A DNA stretch of 64,000 bases from Allofrancisella frigidaquae (lineage in GTDB: Bacteria; Pseudomonadota; Gammaproteobacteria; Francisellales; Francisellaceae), in assembly GCF_012222825.1 (NCBI RefSeq), contig NZ_CP038017.1, forward strand, positions 310,001-374,000, written 5' to 3'. Shown here piece by piece: positions 48,700 to 57,968 of the stretch. A program made the position numbers and the translations under genes. The notes under the pieces are model-generated. The model ran no database searches. It saw nothing but the letters and a program-made list of their open reading frames with translations, and had not been told where the DNA came from. Positions within the stretch are counted from its first letter, which is position 1. Each line of letters starts with the position of its first letter.

Positions 48700-50437
48700 A
48701 ACTCTTAAAGACTGTCAAAGCTATTTATCAGACATACAGGCTATAGATTATTTTCTTGCAAAAGAAATTTCTGATTTCTTAAACAACGATAACCCTGATA
48801 TTTTTCATCTTTTAATCGCTTTAAGCGAAAGTTATAGACAAGGTCATAGCTGTTTAGATTTAATTGAGATAGCAGATCAAACTTTATGGTCTGAACCTCA
48901 ACAAGATACATCCAAAGTGGGTTATAAATTTGAAAGCTTGGCTAAGTTACAGCAAAAAATTGAAAGCTTGAACCTTGCTAGTAAAGAATATCCAATAGTT
49001 TATAAATTTGACTGCTTATATTTTAGAAGGCTATGGTTATATGAAAATGAAATTGCAGAAGTTGTATCCAGTAAATTAAAACTAGACCTTAAAAATTTAG
49101 ATTTTGAAAAAGCTAAAAAAATATTAAAAGAGTTATTTGATAAGTCTGAGACTATTAATTACCAAAAGATAGCAGTAGCAAATAGTCTTATTAGAGGTTT
49201 TAGTATTATCTCTGGAGGCCCTGGTACAGGGAAAACTACTACTATCATGAAGCTTTTAATAGCCCTAGAATATATAAATTCAAATACTAAGTTAAGCATT
49301 CAAATATTAGCCCCTACGGGTAAAGCAACTAATAGATTAATAGAATCATTAGAACTAGATCAACTTAATGTCAATACTGATATAGAAATTATGACAGTAC
49401 ATCGATTTTTGGGTGTGCGAAATAATTCTTCTAAACTTAAATACCATAAAGACAATCTAGCTGATTGTGATGCTTTGATTATAGATGAAGCATCTATGCT
49501 AGATATAGGTTTGTTCGTGAAAATTCTTCAAGCGATTAAACCTAGTTGCAAACTTATATTAGTTGGAGATGTTAATCAACTACCTGCAGTAGAAGTTGGT
49601 AATTTATTAGTGGAATTTACTAAAATAAAAAGTATTAGAGATAATCTTAATGAGACTAAGAAAGTTATTGGCCAAGTAACTGGCTACAGTGATTTTGAGC
49701 TGATTAATGAATGTATCATATATCTACAAAAAAATTACCGTTCAAATAGAGTGATATCCGAATTTGCTAACAGTATAATTAATGAAAATTATAAAAATTT
49801 GTATTCCGAAAGTAATATTTATGGTTCAATAAATTTCCATTCACTTAGTAAACTAGACGTTGTTTTATCTGATTTTGTCCATAAATATTATATTAAACTT
49901 TCGAAACTTAAGGATGTTAAAAAATCTTTTGAAATTTTAAAATCTTTCAGGATATTGTTGGCTAATAAAAATACTCAGATAGGAGTAGATAACTTTAATA
50001 AGAAGATAGTAAAACTTTTAGGTAAAAAAGATACTGATTATTATGATGGTAAGCCGATTATGATAACAGAAAATAATTATACTCTAGACGTTTTTAATGG
50101 AGATGTCGGTTTGGTTTATAATCAAGAGGTTTATTTTGAAAATTCAAATACTGGTTTTAAAAAAATAAATATATCTCTGCTACCAAAGCATGAAATAGCA
50201 TATGCAATGACAATACATAAAGCTCAAGGTTCCGAGTTTGATGAAGTAATGCTAATTTTGCCTCAAAAAGCAAATAAAATTCTTTCAAATAAGCTAGTTT
50301 ATACTGGCGTAACTAGAGCTAAGCTAGCTGTTACTATAGTTTCAGATAAAGAAATATGGGAATATGCTATTACAAACAATCCAGGAAGGTTCTCCAATAT
50401 CTCTAAACTAATAGATTTAAATCCTGTTAAAAAGTAA
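48689..50437 (+). CDS. recD: exodeoxyribonuclease V alpha subunit RecD
   Basis: 5'-to-3' helicase subunit of RecBCD. It is 582 residues from ATG 48689, chosen because GGAGAGG lies upstream; earlier in-frame starts fall within the recB 3' end. Walker A ISGGPGTGKTTT, DEASMLD, and the C-terminal motif AMTIHKAQGSEFDEV are all present. Similar length to E. coli RecD (608). Confidence 0.94.
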   Translation: MVYKTLKDCQSYLSDIQAIDYFLAKEISDFLNNDNPDIFHLLIALSESYRQGHSCLDLIEIADQTLWSEPQQDTSKVGYKFESLAKLQQKIESLNLASKEYPIVYKFDCLYFRRLWLYENEIAEVVSSKLKLDLKNLDFEKAKKILKELFDKSETINYQKIAVANSLIRGFSIISGGPGTGKTTTIMKLLIALEYINSNTKLSIQILAPTGKATNRLIESLELDQLNVNTDIEIMTVHRFLGVRNNSSKLKYHKDNLADCDALIIDEASMLDIGLFVKILQAIKPSCKLILVGDVNQLPAVEVGNLLVEFTKIKSIRDNLNETKKVIGQVTGYSDFELINECIIYLQKNYRSNRVISEFANSIINENYKNLYSESNIYGSINFHSLSKLDVVLSDFVHKYYIKLSKLKDVKKSFEILKSFRILLANKNTQIGVDNFNKKIVKLLGKKDTDYYDGKPIMITENNYTLDVFNGDVGLVYNQEVYFENSNTGFKKINISLLPKHEIAYAMTIHKAQGSEFDEVMLILPQKANKILSNKLVYTGVTRAKLAVTIVSDKEIWEYAITNNPGRFSNISKLIDLNPVKK

Positions 50438-50544
50438 TATAAAATGTTGAGTATATATAAACTATGTGTTATAAATAATACATATGTGAGAGGCTTTTTG
50501 TTAATGACCTACTCAAAATTGAATAAACTATGAGGAGATGTATC

Positions 50545-50658
50545 ATGAAAAAAATTACATTAATCGTTCTAATATCTAGCATATTAGCTTCATGTGTATC
50601 AACATACCAACCGTTACCTGCTGATAACAAACCTACTGAGCAACAAACAGCTAAGTAA
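50545..50658 (+). CDS. very small lipoprotein (37 residues)
   Basis: ATG 50545 after a GAGGAG site opens a 37-codon frame: Lys-rich start, hydrophobic core, lipobox LASC with Cys17, then a short Thr/Pro/Gln tail. This is a complete lipoprotein signal with almost no mature domain (about 21 residues). Strong start signal and an intact lipobox make it a likely real gene. Function unknown; entericidin-like small lipoproteins have this layout. Confidence 0.65.
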   Translation: MKKITLIVLISSILASCVSTYQPLPADNKPTEQQTAK

Positions 50659-50670
50659 AGGAGAGTATTT

Positions 50671-50832
50671 ATGAAAAAAATCGCAATAATTATTTTATGT
50701 TCTATAGTCTTAAGCTCATGTGTAACAAGTAATCAATGTCCAACTAAAACTGATTCAAATGGTGCAAAATACCTAGATAAAAATGACTGTATACAAAAAA
50801 CTTACTTAGCTGGACTTATTCCTATTGATTAA
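50671..50832 (+). CDS. small lipoprotein (53 residues), paralogue-like neighbour
   Basis: ATG 50671, with AAAGGAGAG just upstream, 12 bases after the previous small gene. The signal peptide is very similar to it (MKKI, Ile/Leu core, LSSC lipobox with Cys17). The mature part of about 36 residues has two more Cys (positions 23 and 40), which could form a disulfide. The two genes look like a tandem pair in one transcript. No family recognised. Confidence 0.65.
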   Translation: MKKIAIIILCSIVLSSCVTSNQCPTKTDSNGAKYLDKNDCIQKTYLAGLIPID

Positions 50833-51294
50833 AGTTCACTTAAATAAAATTTTTTAATTACTCTTTCAAATTACTTCAAAAACGCGCTAAATCTTTTTAT
50901 TTACTAAAAATTAGCTATTTAATTTTTTGGTTTAAAAAAAACCTAAATAAAAATTTGTTTTTTATGAATTTAGAGTACCTTAGATTGACTAATATAGGTA
51001 AAAAACCTTTGTAATTTAAAGGCTTGGGCTGCAGTTTAAGTTTACAGACATATAAAGCTACTTATAAGTTAGGACAAACCAGTCTATTCAGCTGTGGCAT
51101 AATTTTTTTTAACTTGAAAGTTAAATAATTTTTCCCTTAAAATTAAACTCTAAAATTTGCTGTATAAAAAGTTATAGCCATTTCTTGATAGCTTGTAATA
51201 TCAAAGTGAGGGCTCAAACTATACTACTCTATAATATCGATATTTATAGTTGGTTGTAACAGTAATAAAACCTAAGTTTAAGGGAGACTTATTT
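50833..51294. other. 462-base AT-rich intergenic region upstream of fevR-like gene
   Basis: No open frame with a start site on either strand, no tRNA, and no strong GC-rich hairpin with a T run. It holds short A/T runs, a small AGGTAAAAAACCT inverted repeat (51005-51018), and a TATAAT at 51230. Unusually long for this gene-dense window, so it is most likely the regulatory region of the fevR-like gene, or hides a small RNA. Confidence 0.6.
51230..51235 (+). promoter_or_regulatory. candidate -10 box of the fevR-like gene
   Basis: A consensus TATAAT lies 59 bases upstream of ATG 51295. No good -35 hexamer is seen 16-18 bases further up (the sequence there is GTGAGG-like). Candidate only. Confidence 0.35.
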
Positions 51295-51633
51295 ATGGCA
51301 AACCAATACACAGGTAATTTTGAACTAATAATTCAGGATAGATTTAATTGTTCAGCTGAAGAGGTATTATTAAAATGTCAAAAACAAGGACTTAGTTACC
51401 AAGACGCTGAAAAAGTACTTGGATTTAAACATGTAACTATTAGAAAATGGGCAAAAAGGTTTGGTATTAAATTGCCTGCTAGGTTTAGAACTCAAGAGAA
51501 TCAGTTCAGAGAAAACCAAAATGAAGAAGCTTATATTAATGAATGTAGGTCAAAAAGAGTAAGTAATTCAAATATCTTTAGTCGTTGTTGGGTTAACGTA
51601 AAACTTTATTCAGTAATAAAGGCTAAGTTTTGA
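51295..51633 (+). CDS. fevR: FevR/PigR-like pathogenicity-island transcription regulator
   Basis: A 112-residue protein from ATG 51295, with GGGAGA 8 bases upstream (an in-frame GTG/ATG further up lies before that site). Residues about 33-60 form a helix-turn-helix ([20 protein letters not shown]) followed by a basic GIKLPARFR; the tail is Asn/Glu-rich. In Francisella, FevR (PigR) is a protein of about 111 residues with a MerR-like DNA-binding domain, and as I remember it lies next to psd, an NlpB-like lipoprotein, nadM, glmU and glmS, exactly the context here. It works with MglA-SspA, RNA polymerase and ppGpp to activate T6SS-island genes. The 3' end overlaps psd convergently by 28 bases. 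Confidence 0.8.
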   Translation: MANQYTGNFELIIQDRFNCSAEEVLLKCQKQGLSYQDAEKVLGFKHVTIRKWAKRFGIKLPARFRTQENQFRENQNEEAYINECRSKRVSNSNIFSRCWVNVKLYSVIKAKF

Positions 51634-52454
51634 TTAACGTGAATAGGGGTATTGTTGTTTTTAAGTGTAAAGGCTACATTGTCGTTTGGCAATAATAGTA
51701 TGATGGTTGAACCAAAATTAAACCATCCTAAGATATCTCCCTTTTTAAACTCAAGGTTATATTTACTATCATTATAAAACCAAGTTTGTATTTCACTGTA
51801 GTAATTAGGAGCTATCTTGCCATGCCAAATAGTTTCAATTCCAGCAACTAATAATGCCCCAACAAATATTACAGCAACTTCTCCAATTTTTGTATCAAAG
51901 TAGCAAATTAATCTTTCATTTTTAGCGAAAATATTATCTACTTTCTCAGTAGTAAGTTTATTAACCGAAAATAATTTGCCAGGTATATAAACCATTTTAG
52001 TAAGTTTTCCATCAATAGGCATATGCACACGATGATAGTCACGAGGTGATAAATATATAGTTGCAAATTTAGTGAAGTGAGTTTTAGAACTATTTGCGAT
52101 TAGCTTATCAAGAGAAAATAATTTTCCTTTAGCCTGTATGAGTGTTGTTCTATTATCTATTTGTCCAAACTGGCTTAGTACACCCTCAGCCGGAGAGCTG
52201 ATTACTTTAGGATCATCTTCTAGTGGTCTAAAGTCATCTGCCAATTCTCTGGTAAAAAAGTCATTAAAAGAATTATACTTGCTAATTTCAGAGTACTTTG
52301 CTTCCGCTAAATTTATCTTAAATTTTTTAACAGCAGCATTTATTAGGAAATTCTTTATAAACTTGTTTTTTGAGTTAGCTAATTTGCTTACCAGGCGTGA
52401 TATAAAACCATGAGGTAGAATATACTGTATAAATATAAATAAAAAATCTTGCAT
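51606..52454 (-). CDS. psd: phosphatidylserine decarboxylase proenzyme
   Basis: Makes phosphatidylethanolamine from phosphatidylserine. It is 282 residues from the ATG at 52454, chosen because AGGAAGG is at ideal distance; an earlier in-frame start at 52532 lacks a site. It has the family motifs [26 protein letters not shown] and the self-cleavage site FGST near the C-terminus (E. coli has LGST), which yields the pyruvoyl cofactor from Ser. The usual Asp/His/Ser set is present. Confidence 0.95.
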   Translation of the reverse strand: MQDFLFIFIQYILPHGFISRLVSKLANSKNKFIKNFLINAAVKKFKINLAEAKYSEISKYNSFNDFFTRELADDFRPLEDDPKVISSPAEGVLSQFGQIDNRTTLIQAKGKLFSLDKLIANSSKTHFTKFATIYLSPRDYHRVHMPIDGKLTKMVYIPGKLFSVNKLTTEKVDNIFAKNERLICYFDTKIGEVAVIFVGALLVAGIETIWHGKIAPNYYSEIQTWFYNDSKYNLEFKKGDILGWFNFGSTIILLLPNDNVAFTLKNNNTPIHVNQNLAFITE

Positions 52455-52560
52455 AACCTTCCTATGTTGTCTACAACCTAAGCTTTTTATTATATTTAAG
52501 TATAGCACTGTGTTATAATGTTTAGCTAACAAATTTTGTTAAGTTAATTAGTGTTAAACA

Positions 52561-53553
52561 ATGAAAAAAATAACCAAAATAGTAGTTTTGGTAAGTTTTG
52601 TTACTTTACTACAAGGTTGCTCGATGAATCAGGTAGAGAACGATTTTTCTTACGAAAGTTTATCAGATACTGTTGAAGGTTCTCCATTTAGAAATAGAAA
52701 GCTTGATTATGCCCGAGCAGAAGTAGTTGAAAACCCATCTTTAAAAATGCCTGCTGGCTTAAATGGTGAACTAATAGATCCTAAGTTTACCTTACCAGAA
52801 GGTGATAATACTTTTGCCAAGTCTCAAGTAGAAGAAGCAGAAAAAGGAATGCTGCCTCCAAATTACAATGATAAATTTGATATGAGTAAGATAGTAGCTG
52901 ATCAAATATCTAAAATATCTATCAGTGTAGTTTATGATGATAAAGGAGCGCTTAAGCTAGTATTTCGTGAACCGTTGCTAGTAACTATTAATTTGTTAGA
53001 AAGCTATTTTAAAAACTATTCGGACCGTTATGAAATTTTATCGTTAGAAGATAAGGTCTTAACAGGACATATTATAACAGTTAAAGATAATACAAAAAAT
53101 TTAGTTTTTGTTATAAAAGTACGTAAAATAGATGAGTTATCAAGTCTCGTGACTGTACCGGCGGTATTTAATGCTGATGGTAAAACTTTGGCAGATAACC
53201 ATATAGATCAGGAGGTTGGATTATTAAATCAAATTCGTAAAGCCTTGGATGGACAAGTACTAAAAAGTCAGGATAATATCAATTTAGCAAAAGCTGCCCA
53301 AGCTAGTGTTACTTCAAGTTCATTAAAGCCTTCAAGTTTATCAGATACATCTAATAGTAAGTCTGGTTTAGGTGGTTTGGCAGGAGCAATAAGCTCTATA
53401 GGTTTTGGTTCGTATGATAGAACTATTCAAAAAAGTAAACAACAAGATACTGATGATAATATTGAAAGTCAAGATAACTATACTAATATAACAGCACCGT
53501 CTGGTAGTCAGGTATATAATAGCGATGTTACACCACAAGTTTTAAGCACATAG
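52561..53553 (+). CDS. bamC: BamC/NlpB-like outer-membrane lipoprotein
   Basis: A 330-residue lipoprotein (lipobox LQGC, Cys at about residue 20). The N-terminal unstructured region includes LKMPAGLNGELIDPKFTLPEG-type sequence, similar to the BamD-binding lasso of BamC (PPGL then LP). A following globular domain of about 100 residues fits a helix-grip fold, and the C-terminus is Ser/Gln-rich and low in complexity. BamC is an accessory part of the BAM complex with BamA, also encoded here. The assignment is by pattern and the known annotation of this Francisella locus. Confidence 0.6.
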   Translation: MKKITKIVVLVSFVTLLQGCSMNQVENDFSYESLSDTVEGSPFRNRKLDYARAEVVENPSLKMPAGLNGELIDPKFTLPEGDNTFAKSQVEEAEKGMLPPNYNDKFDMSKIVADQISKISISVVYDDKGALKLVFREPLLVTINLLESYFKNYSDRYEILSLEDKVLTGHIITVKDNTKNLVFVIKVRKIDELSSLVTVPAVFNADGKTLADNHIDQEVGLLNQIRKALDGQVLKSQDNINLAKAAQASVTSSSLKPSSLSDTSNSKSGLGGLAGAISSIGFGSYDRTIQKSKQQDTDDNIESQDNYTNITAPSGSQVYNSDVTPQVLST

Positions 53554-53561
53554 GCAGAAAA

Positions 53562-54605
53562 ATGTATGATGTATCAGTGTTTATAGGGCGTTTTCAACCT
53601 TTTCACAAGGGGCATTTGCATAATATTTTAAAGGCTCTATCTCTTAGTAAAAGAATAATTATAAACGTGGGAAGTTCTTATTGCGCTTCTAATATAAAAA
53701 ACCCGTTTTCTTTTGAGCAAAGAAAGCAGATGATAGAAGCTGATTTAGATATTTTAGGTATAGATCTAAGCTTGGTAGAGATAGAACCTTTGGCTGATTA
53801 TTACTACCAAGAGCAAAAATGGGAAGATGATTTACGTGCTAATGTAAATAAACATACTGTATTTAATGATAGCATAGTAGTAGTAGGACATGAAAAGGAT
53901 GCATCAAGTTACTATCTAAAAAGCTTCAGTGAGTGGGACTATTTATCCGTTGATAATTATAAGAAGTTCAATGCAACAAATTTTAGGAAGCAGTATTATA
54001 AAGGTACCATTTTAGCAGAATACATGTGTTGTGAAGACCCAACAGCTGGTACTTACAAAATGCTACAGGAATTTATGCTTACCGATCAGTACCATCTTTT
54101 AAAAGAAGAGAATCAGCTAGTAGTAGACTATAAAGCTAAGTGGGCATTTGCACCACATAAACCAATATTTGTAACTGTAGATGCTTTAGTTATGGTAAAT
54201 GATCATGTTTTACTTATTCAAAGAAAGCAAGCTCCAGGTAAAAATTTATGGGCATTGCCAGGTGGATTCCTGGATCATGGGGAATTTATCGCACAAGCAA
54301 TAGTTAGAGAGCTATATGAAGAGACAAATATAGATATATCTACAGAACAGCTGGCTTTAGCTAATAGAGGCAATTTTGTTTTTGATTATCCATCACGTTC
54401 TATAAGAGGGCAAACTATTACACACGTTGGTTTATTTGTATTAGAGGGGTATAATAGTCTACCAAATATAGCGCCAGCAGATGATGCTAAAGGTGCAAAA
54501 TGGATTGATATAAAGTCTATAGTAGAAAACATGTATGATAAAATGTTTGATGATCATTACCAGATAATCACTATTTTGTTAGAACAATGTGGCAAAGTAT
54601 TATAA
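53562..54605 (+). CDS. nadM: bifunctional NMN adenylyltransferase / Nudix hydrolase (NadM-Nudix)
   Basis: A two-domain protein of 347 residues. The N-terminal domain (1-180) is a nucleotidylyltransferase with GRFQPFHKGH (HKGH at 15-18) and a C-terminal ISSS-like region replaced in this family; it makes NAD from NMN. The C-terminal domain has a complete Nudix box (Gly235 to about 257, REL-x-EET), giving ADP-ribose pyrophosphatase activity. In F. tularensis this fusion is part of a NAD route that passes through NMN. Nine bases after the BamC-like gene and overlapping-close to glmU, so co-transcription is likely. Confidence 0.95.
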   Translation: MYDVSVFIGRFQPFHKGHLHNILKALSLSKRIIINVGSSYCASNIKNPFSFEQRKQMIEADLDILGIDLSLVEIEPLADYYYQEQKWEDDLRANVNKHTVFNDSIVVVGHEKDASSYYLKSFSEWDYLSVDNYKKFNATNFRKQYYKGTILAEYMCCEDPTAGTYKMLQEFMLTDQYHLLKEENQLVVDYKAKWAFAPHKPIFVTVDALVMVNDHVLLIQRKQAPGKNLWALPGGFLDHGEFIAQAIVRELYEETNIDISTEQLALANRGNFVFDYPSRSIRGQTITHVGLFVLEGYNSLPNIAPADDAKGAKWIDIKSIVENMYDKMFDDHYQIITILLEQCGKVL

Positions 54606-54615
54606 GGAGATTTTT

Positions 54616-55983
54616 ATGAGCTTATCAGTAGTGATCTTAGCAGCAGGCAAAGGATCTAGAATGAATTCAAATAAACCTAAAGTTTTACAGACTTTAGCTT
54701 CTAAACCATTGATAAAACATGTTATTGAGTCTGTGGAGAAATTAAATCCTACTAATATTGTAGTAGTAAATGGACATCTAAAAGAGCAACTTGAGCAAAC
54801 ACTTTCCAATAGAAACATTACTTTTGTACATCAGGCTGAGCAGTTAGGTACAGGTCATGCCGTGTTACAAGCCTTACCGTATCTGCAGGAGCAAAAAGTA
54901 CTTATACTTTACGGGGATGTACCACTTATTTCAACTGAGGTTTTAGATAACTTAGTAAGTACTACCCATAATCATGATTTGGGAGTTTTGACAGCATTTG
55001 TTGATAACCCATCTGGGTTAGGACGTATAGTAAGGGATAAATTTGGAGCTGTGACTGGTATAGTCGAAGAAAAAGATGCTAATGATGTCCAGCGTCAAAT
55101 AAAAGAGATTAATACAGGCATATACTGTGTTCATAAAAACTTATTGCAACAATGGTTACCTAAGCTACAAGCAAATAACGCCCAAGGAGAATATTATTTA
55201 ACAGATATAGTTACATTTGCAAAAAATGACTCAGTTTCTATAAATGTAACTCATCCGATAGAAGAGTTCGAAATTTTAGGTGTCAACGATAGGGCTCAAT
55301 TGGCAAATTTAGAAAGAGTATGGCAGAGAAATGTAGCAGAAAAAATTATGGCACAAGGTGTGAGTATTGCTGACCCAAATAGATTTGATGTTAGAGGTAA
55401 TCTAGAAGTTGGTAAAGACTGTTGGATAGATATAAATGTAATAATTAAAGGAAATGTAAAATTAGGCAATAATGTTGTTATTGGAGCTAATTGTATCCTC
55501 AAAAACTGCACGATTGAGGATAATGTTAAGATAAAGGCAAATAGCATGATAGATGGTTCTATTGTTAGAAATGGAGCTATAGTTGGACCCTTTGCACGAG
55601 TGCGTCCAGAATGTGATATTAAAGAAGAAGCAGTTATTGGTAATTTTGTTGAGACTAAAAAAGTCACTCTTGGTAAGGGGTCAAAAGCTTCACACCTTAC
55701 GTATCTTGGAGATAGTGAGATAGGGCAAAATTGCAATATTGGCGCAGGGGTAATTACTTGTAACTATGATGGAGCAAATAAACATAAAACAATAATTGGG
55801 GATTATGTTTTCGTAGGTTCAGATTCACAACTTATAGCACCTGTCAATATTGGTCAAGGAGCTACAATAGGAGCAGGATCAACGATAGCTAAAGATGTGC
55901 CTGCTGATAATCTAGCAATTTCACGAGCTAGACAGCGTCATATAGATACATGGGAAAGGCCTGTTAAAAAAGTTACTAAGTAA
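54616..55983 (+). CDS. glmU: bifunctional N-acetylglucosamine-1-phosphate uridyltransferase / glucosamine-1-phosphate acetyltransferase
   Basis: Makes UDP-GlcNAc for peptidoglycan and lipid A. It is 455 residues from ATG 54616, preceded by AAGGAGA; earlier in-frame starts sit within the nadM end. The N-terminal uridyltransferase has LAAGKGSRM and GTGHA; the C-terminal half is a left-handed beta-helix of hexapeptide repeats with GNFVETKK and the acetyl-CoA site region NIGAGVITCNYDG. glmS follows 33 bases downstream. The product feeds LpxA. Confidence 0.97.
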   Translation: MSLSVVILAAGKGSRMNSNKPKVLQTLASKPLIKHVIESVEKLNPTNIVVVNGHLKEQLEQTLSNRNITFVHQAEQLGTGHAVLQALPYLQEQKVLILYGDVPLISTEVLDNLVSTTHNHDLGVLTAFVDNPSGLGRIVRDKFGAVTGIVEEKDANDVQRQIKEINTGIYCVHKNLLQQWLPKLQANNAQGEYYLTDIVTFAKNDSVSINVTHPIEEFEILGVNDRAQLANLERVWQRNVAEKIMAQGVSIADPNRFDVRGNLEVGKDCWIDINVIIKGNVKLGNNVVIGANCILKNCTIEDNVKIKANSMIDGSIVRNGAIVGPFARVRPECDIKEEAVIGNFVETKKVTLGKGSKASHLTYLGDSEIGQNCNIGAGVITCNYDGANKHKTIIGDYVFVGSDSQLIAPVNIGQGATIGAGSTIAKDVPADNLAISRARQRHIDTWERPVKKVTK

Positions 55984-56016
55984 GATAAATAAAAAAATCA
56001 TAGGGTATATTAATTT

Positions 56017-57855
56017 ATGTGTGGGATAGTCGGAGCAAATTCAACGAGAAATGTAACAAACATTTTGATTGAAGGGCTTAAAAAGCTAGAATATCGTGGT
56101 TATGACTCAGCAGGTCTTGCTGTAATAAGCGATAAAATAGATGTGTGTAAAGAAGTTGGTAAAGTTGTAGAGCTTGAAAAATCAGTTCATGCTTTAGTAG
56201 GGCAGTTAAAGGGTAATATTGGTATTGCTCATACTCGATGGGCGACTCATGGTAAGCCATCTAAAGCCAACTCTCATCCTCATGCATCAAATAATTTTTG
56301 TATAGTTCATAATGGTGTAATAGAGAATTTTGCAGAATTAAAAAAGTCTCTAATTGCTGAAGGTTACGCCTTTAAATCAGACACTGATACAGAAGTGGTA
56401 GCACATTTACTAGATAGAGAGTGGAGTGATGATAAGACGATAATAGAAAACATAAAACATACTGTTTCAATGTTAAAGGGTGCTTATGCTCTAGCTATAA
56501 TTTCACAAAAATTCTTAGACAAGATTGTAGCTGTTCGTTCGGGGTCTCCATTGGTTATAGGAGTTGGCATTGATGAGAATTTTATTTCATCAGATGCTTT
56601 GTCATTGCTTCCAGTTACAAATAAGTTTTCTTACCTTGACGAAGGCGATATTGCGATAATTTCTCGGGATAATATAGAGGTGTTTGATAGTCAAGGGGCA
56701 CCTAAAAACCTTGAAGTAGAAGAGTATAACTACTCTTCTATGAGTACCTCAAAAGATGGTTATAAGCACTATATGCTTAAAGAAATATATGAGCAGCCAG
56801 AAGCAATATCAAATACTATTACATCAAGCCTTAGTGAGGATGGCGAAATTTGTTTAGAAAATTTCAATAAACAGACACAAGAGCTGTTTGAAAAAACACA
56901 ACATATCTGTATAGTTGCTTGTGGTACAAGTTACAATGCTGGTTTAACAGCAAAATATTGGATAGAGAAGTACGCTAAAATTCCATGTAGTGTAGAGATT
57001 GCTAGTGAGCTTAGATATCGAGATAATGTTGTAGTAGATGGATCTTTGTTTGTGAGTATTTCTCAATCTGGAGAGACAGCTGACACTTTAGAGTCACTAA
57101 GAAAAAGTAAAAAACAAAATTACATAGGGAGTATGTGTATATGTAATGTGCCAAATAGCTCTCTTGTGCGTGAGTCAGATGTTGTTTTTATGACTAAAGC
57201 AGGAGTGGAAATTGGTGTAGCATCTACAAAAGCTTTTACTACACAACTGGTGGCTTTAGCTTTATTTACATTAGTTATGGCAAAACTAAAAGGAAAACTT
57301 TCAGATAGCGAATTATCGCGTTATACACAAGAGTTAAAAAACATTAGAGCTTTAGCTTTAGGAGCCCTTAAGCTAGATGCTGAAATTGATGGAATAAGTG
57401 AGTATTTTTCTGATAAGGAACATACGATATTTTTAGGTAGAGGATTGTATTTTCCAATAGCTATAGAAGGAGCACTTAAACTAAAAGAAATATCTTATAT
57501 ACATGCAGAAGCTTACCCATCAGGAGAGTTAAAGCATGGTCCTTTAGCTTTAGTGGATAAAAATATGCCAATTGTGGCAGTAGTACCTAATGATGAGTTA
57601 TTGGATAAAACTTTATCTAACCTCCAAGAAGTTCATGCTAGAGGAGGCAAGCTTGTTCTTTTCGTTGACAAAGCAATAAAAGATAGAGTTAGCTTTGATA
57701 ACAGTATAGTGTTAGAGCTAGATGCAGGTAGTGACTTTAGTGCTCCGATCGTATTTACTATACCATTACAACTTCTTTCATATCATGTGGCTATTATCAA
57801 AGGTACAGATGTTGACCAACCTAGAAACCTAGCAAAATCTGTAACAGTTGAGTAG
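56017..57855 (+). CDS. glmS: glutamine-fructose-6-phosphate aminotransferase (isomerizing)
   Basis: Makes glucosamine 6-phosphate, the entry point to amino-sugar synthesis. The 612-residue protein starts Met-Cys-Gly-Ile-Val, where Cys2 is the glutaminase nucleophile after Met removal. The N-terminal amidotransferase has HTRWATHG and HNGVIEN; the C-terminal half has two SIS domains with SQSGETADT and ends in PRNLAKSVTVE, the conserved C-tail. No riboswitch-like glmS ribozyme is visible in the 33-base gap before it. The convergent T6SS genes begin 114 bases after the stop. Confidence 0.98.
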   Translation: MCGIVGANSTRNVTNILIEGLKKLEYRGYDSAGLAVISDKIDVCKEVGKVVELEKSVHALVGQLKGNIGIAHTRWATHGKPSKANSHPHASNNFCIVHNGVIENFAELKKSLIAEGYAFKSDTDTEVVAHLLDREWSDDKTIIENIKHTVSMLKGAYALAIISQKFLDKIVAVRSGSPLVIGVGIDENFISSDALSLLPVTNKFSYLDEGDIAIISRDNIEVFDSQGAPKNLEVEEYNYSSMSTSKDGYKHYMLKEIYEQPEAISNTITSSLSEDGEICLENFNKQTQELFEKTQHICIVACGTSYNAGLTAKYWIEKYAKIPCSVEIASELRYRDNVVVDGSLFVSISQSGETADTLESLRKSKKQNYIGSMCICNVPNSSLVRESDVVFMTKAGVEIGVASTKAFTTQLVALALFTLVMAKLKGKLSDSELSRYTQELKNIRALALGALKLDAEIDGISEYFSDKEHTIFLGRGLYFPIAIEGALKLKEISYIHAEAYPSGELKHGPLALVDKNMPIVAVVPNDELLDKTLSNLQEVHARGGKLVLFVDKAIKDRVSFDNSIVLELDAGSDFSAPIVFTIPLQLLSYHVAIIKGTDVDQPRNLAKSVTVE

Positions 57856-57968
57856 CTAGGGTGCAAACTTTTTTTGATGCCGTTTAATATTTTAATACAG
57901 GTATAAGGGATTAAGACTTTGGCTATTATTTAAGAACAAATAAATTTGATGGCTACTTATATTGGTTT

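Noticed and set aside
55981-56016. A glmS ribozyme or GlmZ-type control element before glmS
   Set aside because: The gap between glmU and glmS is only 33 bases and AT-rich, too short for the ribozyme. No conserved core is seen.
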